Origin: Hyphomonadaceae bacterium JAD_PAG50586_4
GTDB taxonomy: Bacteria; Pseudomonadota; Alphaproteobacteria; Caulobacterales; Aquidulcibacteraceae
Length of the DNA: 64,000 nt
Reading direction: 5' to 3'
Assembly (NCBI GenBank): GCA_023242925.1
Contig: CP096134.1
Coordinates: 3,925,501 to 3,989,500, forward strand
Shown in pieces: positions 37,444 through 45,054 of this stretch. The notes under the pieces are model-generated. The model ran no database searches. It saw nothing but the letters and a program-made list of their open reading frames with translations, and was not told the origin of the DNA. The stretch's first letter is position 1. Every line of letters begins with the position of its first letter. The translations under genes and the position numbers were made by a program.

Positions 37444-38742
37444 TCAAGCGGCGCGTTTGAACGCCAGCAGCGGCGCAAGGGAAAGAACAAACAAGACCGG
37501 CGAGGCGCCGATCAGCAAGACATTGGATGCTTGCGTCACGTCTTCTTGTGTCAATGCCAGGGCAAGGCCCGCAATGGCGGGACCTAACGCCAATCCAAGC
37601 TTTTCGGACGCGGTCCAGACGCCCGTGAATACGCCCTCCAGACTTGAGCCACCGTGCGATTCCGCGTGCGCCAAGTGCGCCATCAGCACAAACGGCAACA
37701 CTTGCACCGCAGCCAGCGGCGCGCCCATGAGAGCAAAACCGATAAGAGCCGCACTCCAGTCGCCGCCCTGCATCAACGCAAATCCGAAGGCCGCGCTGGC
37801 GCCCGCATAAGCGAGCGCACCCAGCGCCAAAACAGCACGATTGCCAAACCGCGCTCCAAGCCAACCCCAGAGCGGGGTCGTGATGATCGTAATGATCAGC
37901 ATCACGCCCATCGCCACGCCGATATCGCCCTCGCCGCGACCCAACATTCTCGTCACGAGATAAGGCGTGAGCGCAGTAATCGCGCCCGCCGCTGAGAGCT
38001 GCAGAAAGTAGGAGAAAGCAAGCAGACGAAATTGGCTGTGCGCGAAAGCGGCCCGAAGCTGGCTTAGTAAGCTCGGTGCAGGCCCAGCGCTTCCACGAAC
38101 GGAGTCTTCTCGCCCCTTCAGCATCACCACCGGACCAAACATCGCAATCAAGCACAATATCGCGATCCATACGGCCATGAATGCGTAGCCGGCCCGGCCG
38201 CCGCCGCCATATGCGACGAGCATCGGCGCAAGCGATGCGCCAGCCAGCAGTCCAACCATTGCGCCGGTGATGCGCATGGTCACCATACGCCCGCGCTCGG
38301 CCTCTGTGCGCCCCAGTTCCGCGGGGACCGCGATGTAGGGAACGGCAAACACCGAATACATGGTCGCGAGTGCAAAGTAGGCGATCGAAACCCAAATGAA
38401 CGCGCTCAATGGCGTTGAGGGCGGCGCACTGAAAAGAGCGATGAAGGCGGCGAAAACACCAAGACTGCCGAGTATCAGAAACGGGCGACGCCGGCCAAAT
38501 CGCGTGTACGTGCGATCAGAGAGCGCGCCAACGAAAGGATCCCAGAGGATTGACCACACTTTAGGGATCGCCACGGCAGCGGCGGCCCAAGCCGGCGGAA
38601 TCGCCAGCGTCTCGGTGCAATAATAGAGCAGTAGAATTGTGGGAACGGTCGAAAAAACGCCCGTGCCGAGCGAGCCCGCAGCATAGAGCAACGTGGCGCT
38701 TGGCCCGATGTTGCGACGCGACACAGCGTCGACGGCGCTCAT
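37444..38742 (-). CDS. MFS transporter, GPH-like (MFS_2)
   Basis: 432-residue major facilitator protein with twelve predicted helices, from ATG 38742, which overlaps the MaoC gene stop (ATGA). LSDRTYTRFGRRRPFLILG is the loop 2-3 motif typical of the glycoside-pentoside-hexuronide cation symporter group; GWLGARFGNRAVLALGALAY is its half-two counterpart. Despite the family name many members carry non-sugar solutes, and here the context points to a peptide fragment, acid or export of product. Its stop lies four bases from the convergent hydrolase stop. Confidence 0.85.
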   Translation of the reverse strand: MSAVDAVSRRNIGPSATLLYAAGSLGTGVFSTVPTILLLYYCTETLAIPPAWAAAAVAIPKVWSILWDPFVGALSDRTYTRFGRRRPFLILGSLGVFAAFIALFSAPPSTPLSAFIWVSIAYFALATMYSVFAVPYIAVPAELGRTEAERGRMVTMRITGAMVGLLAGASLAPMLVAYGGGGRAGYAFMAVWIAILCLIAMFGPVVMLKGREDSVRGSAGPAPSLLSQLRAAFAHSQFRLLAFSYFLQLSAAGAITALTPYLVTRMLGRGEGDIGVAMGVMLIITIITTPLWGWLGARFGNRAVLALGALAYAGASAAFGFALMQGGDWSAALIGFALMGAPLAAVQVLPFVLMAHLAHAESHGGSSLEGVFTGVWTASEKLGLALGPAIAGLALALTQEDVTQASNVLLIGASPVLFVLSLAPLLAFKRAA

Positions 38743-39230
38743 TTGGCTTCCGCCGGAACCCACATGGAGAGCCAATCAGCGATCAAAGCGGGCTTGTCCT
38801 CGCCCTCGATCTCGACCTCGCACTTCAGGCAAGTGACAATGCGGCCGTCCTTGACCTGGCGGCGCTCTCTTAACCAGAACCGCCCGCGCACTTTGGCCCC
38901 AGCTTTGACTGGCGAAACCAGACGCATTCTGTCAAAGCCATAGTTGAGGGGGTACCCAAATTCTGTACTCTCACGATCGTTCTTCAGCTGCATGGCGCCG
39001 TAGAGCAGATGCGTGAGAAGCGACGTGGTGAGGAAGCCAAACGCAATGGTGCCTTTGAACGGCGAGTGGAGACGCGACCATTCAGGGTCAATATGCATAG
39101 GGTCAGGGTCTAGCGTCGAGGCGCCGAATTGATCAATCATCTCCTGAGTGATCTCCACCCAGTGCGAGACGCCAATCTCCTCACCCGGGGCAAAACCCGA
39201 TAACGGATCAGTCACAGCAGTTTGACTCAC
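38739..39230 (-). CDS. MaoC-like hydratase
   Basis: 163-residue hot-dog-fold protein of the MaoC/(R)-enoyl-CoA hydratase type. DPDPMHIDPEWSRLHSPFKG, GTIAFGFLTTSLL and LNYGFDRMRLVSPVKAGAKV are standard; the Asp and His of the PMHID region are the catalytic pair. It would hydrate an enoyl-CoA to the R-hydroxy form, complementing the crotonase at 19804-20562. Start GTG 39230, 26 bases from operator F. First gene of an operon with the MFS transporter. Confidence 0.85.
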   Translation of the reverse strand: MSQTAVTDPLSGFAPGEEIGVSHWVEITQEMIDQFGASTLDPDPMHIDPEWSRLHSPFKGTIAFGFLTTSLLTHLLYGAMQLKNDRESTEFGYPLNYGFDRMRLVSPVKAGAKVRGRFWLRERRQVKDGRIVTCLKCEVEIEGEDKPALIADWLSMWVPAEAK

Positions 39231-39254
39231 GAAAAACCCAATCTTCCAAGGTTT

Positions 39255-40071
39255 ATGAGGATGACCTCAATTTCAAAGAAACGTCAACCCAGTTCCGCCG
39301 CAGCGGCGCAACCGGCGTCGGCCAAGAAGACACGCACGCGCGACCCTCAATGGTCGCTGATTGACCAGATGGAGCGCCAATTGCGCGACGAGCCGCCCAA
39401 GCAGAAGGGCGAACGCACCCGCCTGCGTATTCGTCTCGCCACGGCCAAAGTGCTTGAAAAGAACGGCTACCTCGCCGCACGGGTCGCCGACATCACAAAC
39501 GAGGCGGGTTTGGCTGAAGGCTCGTTTTACGTTTACTTCAAGGACAAGACTGACGCCGCGCTAGATGTGCTCACGGAACTGGCCGAGGAGTTCAACCTCC
39601 TGCAGCACGAACATGTCGCCGATGATCTCGGCCATGGCGGCGATCCGGCACACGAACCGGCATTGGTTTGCCATCTGCCGCAACAATGCGGGGCTGATGC
39701 GTTGCATCCTGCAATTGGGCGACGAAGTCCCCGCCTTCGCGCAATTGGCGCAGCGATCGAACGTAACCTGGTACGAGGTTGTGACGCGCTCGGTGTTACG
39801 CCGCCACCCCGATGGCGCCATCGACAAAAACGACATCTTGCTTGCCGTGCACATGCTCGGCTCGATGATGGATGAGCTCACGCGCAAGCTTATCGTCTAT
39901 CCAGAACCGTCCTTTGTGAAGCTGATGAGCAAACTAAAGCTTGATGACAACGGCCTTGCCGACGCCGCTAGCGTGATATGGTTTCGAACGCTCTATCCCA
40001 ATAAGAAGCTGACCGACGAATTAAGCGGCGCCGCAGCGCGCATCGCTGGCTGGGCAAGCAAAAGCACATAG
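39255..40071 (+). pseudogene. TetR family regulator, candidate regulator of the island, one frameshift
   Basis: About 272 residues after repair. The N-terminal ~45 residues are basic and flexible; the DNA-binding helix-turn-helix follows (RIRLATAKVLEKNGYLAARV, ADITNEAGLAEGSFYVYFKD). The first frame then fails between 39600 and 39650; the other frame continues as the ligand-binding domain (AAIRHTNRHWFAICRNNAGL, MRCILQLGDEVPAFAQLAQR, DELTRKLIVYPEP). Start is ATG 39255 or 39261. Both lie within or against operator F, so the protein may bind over its own start codon and repress itself. As the only transcription factor in the island it is the obvious candidate for binding all six sites. Confidence 0.78.
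39256..39269. promoter_or_regulatory. Island operator copy F
   Basis: TGAGGATGACCTCA, 12 of 14 positions of TGAGGTTAACCTCA, flanked by AT-rich bases. Lies between the divergent MaoC-MFS operon and tetR, and overlaps the likely tetR initiation codon. Confidence 0.55.
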
Positions 40072-40079
40072 TCAAAATA

Positions 40080-40571
40080 GTGAGTGGCCCACCTCCTTCT
40101 GCGCGCATGATCGTTAGATCCGGTCGCGCAGCAGATCGCACGCGCGTCACCAGCATAGGCTTTGCGGCCATGCGAGGCTTCGGCATCGCGCCCGATCCGC
40201 TCAACATCGATCGCGATCTCGCGACGTTCGGCGATCAAGCGCCGCACAAGCTCGTTGAGCTGGTCGCCGAATTGGACGGAGAGGTCATTGGCAGCATTCT
40301 GGCGTCAAAGAAGGACCTCCATACAGCCAAGATCACCGGGTTTTATGTCGCCGAGGACGTCCGCGGCGCGGGCGCAGGCAGACGTCTGCTCAGCTATGCG
40401 ATTGAAGCGTGCAAGCGTGAAGGCTGCGCCCAGATCCTTCTCACCACCCACGTTCACATGCAGGCAGCCATGCGGCTCTATGAGCAAGCGGGGTTCACGC
40501 AAACGGGGAGCGAATCCGAAGATGGCAACGACTACGTCCATTTTTCCCTGGCGCTTGGGCCTGTCAGCTGA
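40080..40571 (+). CDS. GNAT family acetyltransferase
   Basis: 163-residue N-acetyltransferase. The acetyl-CoA site is ITGFYVAEDVRGAGAGRRLL (VxxxxRGxGxGxxLL), followed by ILLTTHVHMQAAMRLYEQAG and GFTQTGSESE, standard GNAT motifs A and B. Start GTG 40080 or ATG 40107; the nine-base gap to tetR suggests co-transcription. Such enzymes acetylate amino acids, amines or protein N-termini. Given the island, an amino acid fragment is possible, but nothing in the sequence proves it. Confidence 0.8.
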   Translation: MSGPPPSARMIVRSGRAADRTRVTSIGFAAMRGFGIAPDPLNIDRDLATFGDQAPHKLVELVAELDGEVIGSILASKKDLHTAKITGFYVAEDVRGAGAGRRLLSYAIEACKREGCAQILLTTHVHMQAAMRLYEQAGFTQTGSESEDGNDYVHFSLALGPVS

Positions 40572-40720
40572 CGCGCAACGGCGATTGCCACGTCGTCCGC
40601 GGTCCTTTTGTGCCTCGACGCCACTCCCGCGGGCGGGTCGCCGCGCGACTTCGATGATGTTGTTTCCCAGCGTGCCTGGCGTCACATCCGCCCGCGTTTG
40701 TGGTCGGTAGGTTCGCTTCA

Positions 40721-40740
40721 TCGAAGCGATGACGCTTCGA
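40721..40740. repeat. Perfect inverted repeat before a small ORF
   Basis: TCGAAGCG and CGCTTCGA separated by ATGA. It lies directly before the ribosome-binding site (AGGAG) of the 30-residue ORF at 40757. It could be an operator, a translation-controlling hairpin, or the end of the preceding transcript; there is no T run after it. Confidence 0.5.
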
Positions 40741-40756
40741 ACCGAGGAGCAAACCA

Positions 40757-40849
40757 ATGACCAATTTTTACGCCCTGATCGCCGCGTGCGCCGTGTTCGC
40801 ACCGATGGCGATGGCCACACTCAACCAAGCCGCTCAGATCGTCGCCTAA
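40757..40849 (+). CDS. 30-residue hydrophobic small protein
   Basis: ATG 40757 with GAGGAG ten bases upstream, TAA at 40847-40849, and a strong terminator just downstream make a complete tiny gene. The product is hydrophobic in its first half (FYALIAACAVFAPMAMA) and ends LNQAAQIVA. I think similar very short proteins occur in Caulobacterales, but no function is known to me. It may insert in or lie on the membrane. Confidence 0.55.
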   Translation: MTNFYALIAACAVFAPMAMATLNQAAQIVA

Positions 40850-40877
40850 CACCGCGATCCGATCGAGCGGCAAGAAG

Positions 40878-40913
40878 AGGCCCGCGAAGGATGCTCCCCT
40901 TCGCGGGCCTTTT
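40878..40913 (+). terminator. Rho-independent terminator
   Basis: AGGCCCGCGAAGG and CCTTCGCGGGCCT form a perfect 13-pair stem with a seven-base loop, followed by TTTTGTTG. It would end transcription of the 30-residue gene. Confidence 0.85.
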
Positions 40914-41062
40914 GTTGTCGCAGCTGATTGCAAGACGCGCCAACGCGTCGCAATCCACTAGCTATTGTGTGCGCGGTGGTAGCCCGGTGGTAGCCACAAC
41001 ATATTTGTCACAGGAGAGACACCGCAGCGCTTCAACTTTCGCGATGAATTTCAATTGGTTGC

Positions 41063-41139
41063 TGGCGCACCCGACAGGATCTGAACCTGTGACCTTTGCC
41101 TTCGGAGGGCAACGCTCTATCCAGCTGAGCTACGGGTGC
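41063..41139 (-). tRNA. tRNA-Arg (anticodon CCG)
   Basis: 77 bases on the minus strand including encoded CCA. Acceptor GCACCCG pairs with CGGGTGC; D arm contains GCTCAGCTGGATAGAGC; the anticodon stem TTGCC/GGCAA encloses CTCCGAA, so the anticodon is CCG (codon CGG); T arm contains the GGTTCAGATCC loop (TTC). Typical bacterial tRNA-Arg. No repeat of its 3' end was noticed elsewhere in the window. Confidence 0.95.
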
Positions 41140-41224
41140 TAAAGCCGTGAGCCGGCCGGTCGGCCAGCGCGGGCGGCATCTCTAGCCGAGCTTTGCGGCC
41201 AAGGCGAGCCTTCGGAGGCGACGA

Positions 41225-42109
41225 TTGCGGTCCCTGTTTACAGCTTTGCTGGCGGTTTCGGCCTGGGCGCTGGCGGCGTGTTCGCCAGCCCCGGCGCCGC
41301 AGGGCGAGCCAGCACTCTGGCGGATCGCTGACGCTGATAGCGAGATTTGGCTGTTCGGAACCGTGCACATGCTGCCACCCGATCTGCGATGGCGGGGCGA
41401 GCGCGTGAATGCGGCGTTCGCGTCAGCCGACGAATTTATGACGGAGACGGACACTTCCGCTGACGCGAACTCCGCCTTTCCGACGCTGGCCGCACGCTAT
41501 GGCCTTCTGCCGCCTAACCAGAACTTATCCGCGCTGCTGCCGCCAGCAGATCGCGCGAGCCTTGCCGAGACCGTGCGGGAACTGGGTTTGGATGCGGCAC
41601 AAATTGAGCGCATGCGGCCGTGGTTCGCGGCGTTGCAACTTTCCTATGCTTACGCGATGCGCGAGGGGCACAGCGTGGACGCGGGCGTTGAGACCGTGTT
41701 GGCCGCCGCCGCACGGCGGAGCGGCAAACGCTTGAGCTTCTTCGAAACGCCGGAAGAACAAATCCGCATCCTCGCGGATCTGCCGCCAGCGGACCAAGCA
41801 CACTTTCTTGCCGTGACGCTGCGCCAAATCGCCGACAAGGATGGCGCGTTGGCGGAATCGGACGAAGCGTGGGCGCGTGGCGATATTGAAGCGTTGGACA
41901 CAGCACTCGCGCCGCAATGGGAAGAAGCCGGCCCCGTCTTGCACGAGGCCGTCATCCTCCGGCGCAATCGCGCTTGGGCTGACGAGGTCGCGACGCGTCT
42001 CGACGGATCAGGACGCATCTTCATCGCTGTGGGCGCTGCGCATTTGGTCGGCGACGACAGCGTCGTCGATCTCCTGCGCGCACGCGGCATCGAGGTGGAA
42101 GGACCTTAG
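41225..42109 (+). CDS. TraB/GumN family protein, lipoprotein
   Basis: 294 residues of the TraB/GumN group, putative metal-dependent proteases or processing proteins. TTG 41225 is preceded by GGAGG six bases upstream. Signal with lipobox ALAACSPA. Family motifs: SEIWLFGTVHMLP (GTxH), the Glu-Thr-Asp region FMTETDT, LSFFETPEEQIRIL, and FIAVGAAHLVGDDS. The invariant His and Glu residues are thought to bind metal. It is convergent with the lipoprotein gene after it (four-base overlap). Substrate unknown. Confidence 0.85.
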   Translation: MRSLFTALLAVSAWALAACSPAPAPQGEPALWRIADADSEIWLFGTVHMLPPDLRWRGERVNAAFASADEFMTETDTSADANSAFPTLAARYGLLPPNQNLSALLPPADRASLAETVRELGLDAAQIERMRPWFAALQLSYAYAMREGHSVDAGVETVLAAAARRSGKRLSFFETPEEQIRILADLPPADQAHFLAVTLRQIADKDGALAESDEAWARGDIEALDTALAPQWEEAGPVLHEAVILRRNRAWADEVATRLDGSGRIFIAVGAAHLVGDDSVVDLLRARGIEVEGP

Positions 42110-42633
42110 CCGGCTGGCGGCGGCCGCGTGATGCGTCCCTGCAGGTTCGACTGCACTTCGCGCGCATCGAATGCGTTCGGATCATCCGTTGGCTTGCGGC
42201 CGCTGAACATCGCAATCTCCGCGACGGCTTCATAGCGCGTCACTTCGCGATAGCTGGTCGGCTCATCCCAGAAGGGATCGTACCAAGGGCTCCAGCCGCG
42301 GCGCGGCGAGAAGTACCAATAATCGAACCCAAAGCGTGGCGAGCGGATGCCCGTGCCCTGCAAGCGCGAATGCTCTTCCGTGTCACGGTTGGCGACGATG
42401 AAGTAATCGTGGCCGCCTTCGAGCGTGAGTTCGGCGGCGCGGTAGAGCAGATAGGTCTCCACCGTCTCGCGATCCGTGACAGTGTTGCCGCGGAATGTGA
42501 TGCGGACGCGGTTGTTCTCGATCCGCTGTTCCTGAAAGCCGTAATTCGTCGTGCTCGCGGCCGGCTGGTACGGCGTGGCCGTAGCGCAGGCCGACAACAG
42601 GGCGGCCGCCGCGATAAACACAAGCGCGCGCAT
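42106..42633 (-). CDS. CC0125/CC1285-type lipoprotein
   Basis: 175 residues from ATG 42633. Lipoprotein signal ALVFIAAAALLSACATA. The mature part matches a conserved family seen in Caulobacter: YGFQEQRIENNRVRITFRG, DRETVETYLLYRAAELTLEG and DYFIVANRDTEEH. Near the C-terminus an aromatic patch (FDYWYFSPRRGWSPWYDPFW) is followed by a region that may fold on the membrane face. Function unknown; presumably an outer-membrane-anchored periplasmic protein. Confidence 0.82.
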   Translation of the reverse strand: MRALVFIAAAALLSACATATPYQPAASTTNYGFQEQRIENNRVRITFRGNTVTDRETVETYLLYRAAELTLEGGHDYFIVANRDTEEHSRLQGTGIRSPRFGFDYWYFSPRRGWSPWYDPFWDEPTSYREVTRYEAVAEIAMFSGRKPTDDPNAFDAREVQSNLQGRITRPPPAG

Positions 42634-42665
42634 GTGGGCATCTCCAATATTGACGTTTCGTTGGG

Positions 42666-42971
42666 TCAAATATGGAGCGGCCGCTTCGTTTCGGCCAATC
42701 CCAATCTAGTGATGCAGCCAATGATCGGCGGTGTTGACCTTTGGCGGCGCGATCGTTTCCCCGTCGCCAACCGCACCGAGTGGATGACAGCGTCGATCTC
42801 GCTTCGCCAATAATTGAGGAACTTATGGATGCGCGGGTAGGACGGCGCAAGATCCAGCGTCTGCCACATGAAGCTCTGCAAGAGCGAGGGGTGATCGGGC
42901 ATGTAGTAAAGCACTTCGGCCGTCGCTAAGCGCCAGCCTTCAAGGCGAAGTGAAAACTCGTTCGTCTCCAT
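42666..42971 (-). CDS. usg: Usg-like protein
   Basis: 101 residues from ATG 42971. METNEFSLRLEGWRLATAEV, YYMPDHPSLLQSFMWQ and DLAPSYPRIHKFLNYWRSEI match the small Usg family found in alphaproteobacteria, originally noted upstream of trp genes in Caulobacter. The C-terminal ~20 residues are not conserved. Function unknown. It reads toward the lipoprotein gene 32 bases away and may share a transcript. Confidence 0.82.
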   Translation of the reverse strand: METNEFSLRLEGWRLATAEVLYYMPDHPSLLQSFMWQTLDLAPSYPRIHKFLNYWRSEIDAVIHSVRLATGKRSRRQRSTPPIIGCITRLGLAETKRPLHI

Positions 42972-43165
42972 GCAGTCTCGGCCTCCGACAAACAATGCGC
43001 ATGGGCGCGTCGTGTGTTTCTCAGGTTTGGGAGGCTGACTGATCCGCGATTACTCCGTCAATACTCCTGCATCAGCTAGCAATCGCGCAGCGCGGCTGCC
43101 AGTTGATCATTTCACTTGGGGGATATGGACTTTCGCCAATCGCACGAACGCGCGGCGCCGCGCAA

Positions 43166-43795
43166 TTAATCGCGCAACAGAATGAGCGCCGCGGCAACGA
43201 GCAGAAGCACGCCTACCGTCGCCGAGAACAAGCGGCGCGCACGCTCTTGGCGTAGCGCTGTCGAGAGCGCGCCGCCGGCGAGGCCGTAGCCGCTCATGGC
43301 GATGCTATCCATCAGGATCATCGTGGCGCCGAGCAGCGCGAGCTGGGGCACGGCCGGGCGCGCGGGATCAACGAATGGCGGCAACACAGCAGTAAAGAAG
43401 ATGATCGCCTTCGGATTTGAGAGCTGCACGGCGAAACCGTCGCGAAAGGCGCTGGAGAGATCCGCGCCCCTGCCCGCTTCGAGCGGCGCAACTTTATCGC
43501 GCCAAGCTGCCCACAGCGCCTTGGCGCCGAGCCAAGCGACATAGAGGCCGCCCACGATCGCGATCATTCGGAAAGCCAGCGGAAAGGCATGCACCAATGC
43601 GCTCAAGCCCAGCGCGGCCGCCGCGATCCAAACAAGGTTAGCGGCGTTCATGCCGACAACGCCCAGCAGCGCGGCTTGCGGGCCGGCGCGCACGCCAGTG
43701 GCGATAGAAAAGATATTGGCGGGCCCAGGCGTGACCGCCATCACGGCCATCGTGGCAAGAAAGAGCGCATAGAGCGCTGGATCAACGGGAAGCAT
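43166..43795 (-). CDS. LysE/RhtB family amino acid exporter
   Basis: 209-residue inner-membrane protein with six hydrophobic segments. The N-terminal AVTPGPANIFSIATGVRAGP is the LysE signature; FRDGFAVQLSNPKAIIFFTA VLPP is the conserved fourth segment (read as two parts). It should export an amino acid or a derivative; members range from lysine to homoserine lactone. The island's D-amino acid breakdown may profit from it but the gene lies outside the operator-marked region. Confidence 0.87.
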   Translation of the reverse strand: MLPVDPALYALFLATMAVMAVTPGPANIFSIATGVRAGPQAALLGVVGMNAANLVWIAAAALGLSALVHAFPLAFRMIAIVGGLYVAWLGAKALWAAWRDKVAPLEAGRGADLSSAFRDGFAVQLSNPKAIIFFTAVLPPFVDPARPAVPQLALLGATMILMDSIAMSGYGLAGGALSTALRQERARRLFSATVGVLLLVAAALILLRD

Positions 43796-43931
43796 CGGAC
43801 GACTCGGTCGAATGACGGGCAGGAATGGTCGCGCGTCTGCGTGCGGCGTTAGCCGGGCTGTCGCGCCTGTCGGTGATTGAACGAGATCATGTTTTGCGTG
43901 TGCGCCAAGTCAGTGTGGCGCGCAAGCCCCG

Positions 43932-44182
43932 TTAACGTGAACGCTCGAGCGCCCGCGCCTTTACCATACGCTGTGATGCGAAGTGGCACGCGAGGTAGCC
44001 CAAAGCGATCGGCGGGCGCCAATCGCGAGCGGCAGGATCGGCGAAATGCCATTTTCCGCCAGCGCGCCGGCCACAAGCCATAGCGTCAGCGGAAAGCCGA
44101 TCAGCAACAGGATGATGCCAGCCGTCGAGAGCAGTCTCGCTTCGGCACGAAGGGCGGCCGGGGTGGGACGAGTGGTGCGCAT
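43932..44182 (-). pseudogene. Small two-helix membrane protein, one frameshift
   Basis: From ATG 44182 the first frame gives TTRPTPAALRAEARLL and a helix AGIILLLIGFPLTLWLVAG, then GISPILPLAIGA. The other frame continues PPIALGYLACHFASQRMVKA to RALERSR and TAA at 43932, giving a second helix and a basic tail. The switch is near 44018-44026. Neither frame alone makes sense, together they give an 83-residue two-helix protein. Family not named. Confidence 0.45.
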
Positions 44183-44374
44183 GCCCGACGCGCTGCGAAA
44201 ATCGCGCCACTCGCGAACACGTGATGCGCGCACGTCACGCGTGACCGACACGCCGCACGATCAAGCGATTGTGTTGCAGTGAATCCTCGGTTCTCCTCAT
44301 CCAACATTAAGGCCAAGGAACTATATTCGTCACTACAGCGTCCCTTCGCAGAACGCAGGACGGAAACGACGCAG

Positions 44375-45054
44375 ATGGCATTTTCGGATCTCCTTACGCC
44401 CGGCGAGGACGAACTCGCAGAGCACTACCCGAACCGGGTAGAGCACACGGCTGATGGGATCGTGCATGCAGTCGGTATCCTCGCGGCTCTGATTGGCGGC
44501 GGTTTGCTGGTGGCGTTCGCTCTGGTTAATCGCGGCGTGCCGCTGGCGACTGGCGGCGCAATTTACGCGCTCTGCCTCATGGCGATGTTGGCGGCGTCGG
44601 CGATCTACAATCTTACCCGCCCGTCACGTTATCGCCGCGTGCTGCGCCGAATCGATGAAGCGGCGATCTTTCTCATGATCGCCGGCTCCTACACGCCCTT
44701 CACCATTCAATTGCTGCCGCCGTCTTTCGCAATCGGTATCACCGTGGCGATCTGGATCGCGGCCCTCGCTGGCGCTGCCGGCAAGGTGTTTTGGACTGCG
44801 CTTTCGGATCAGGCGTGGTGCTTGATCTACTTAGCCTTCGGCTGGCTCTCCGTTCTCATTCTAGGTCCAGTGGTGCCCTCGCTGCCGCCACTGGCGATCG
44901 CGCTGCTCGTGGTCGCCGGCGTCACCTATTCCGGCGGCGTGCTGCTTTATCTGAACCACGCGTTGCCGTTCCGCCGCGCGCTTTGGCACGCGTGCGTGAT
45001 CCTGGCGCCGCCGGCCATTACGGCGCGGTGTTTGTCGGCCTTGTGCTGAGCTAA
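44375..45054 (+). CDS. Hemolysin III/YqfA-type membrane protein (C-terminal frameshift)
   Basis: About 226 residues, seven helices, HlyIII/COG1272 (PAQR superfamily). ATG 44375 gives FSDLLTPGEDELAEHYPNRV, then HTADGIVHAVGILAALIGGG, RRIDEAAIFLMIAGSYTPFT and FGWLSVLILGPVVP, the family hallmarks (His in helix 1, HxxD-like core). The last helix needs a shift near 45004-45015: after LWHACVILAP the other frame reads AGHYGAVFVGLVLS to TAA 45052-45054, restoring the conserved final His. Without it the frame ends at 45049. PAQR-type enzymes hydrolyse or bind sphingolipid-like molecules in eukaryotes; the bacterial role is unclear. Overlaps the convergent hydrolase gene by four bases. Confidence 0.78.

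Noticed and set aside
13226..40071. A classical mlrABCD microcystin cluster
   Set aside because: No CAAX-protease-like MlrA and no PTR2-type MlrD are present; only an MlrC-family protein and a general S12 hydrolase. Kept as a hypothesis about substrate type only.
41063..41139. Island integrated at tRNA-Arg
   Set aside because: No integrase gene and no repeated tRNA 3' end were seen between 10 and 41 kb.
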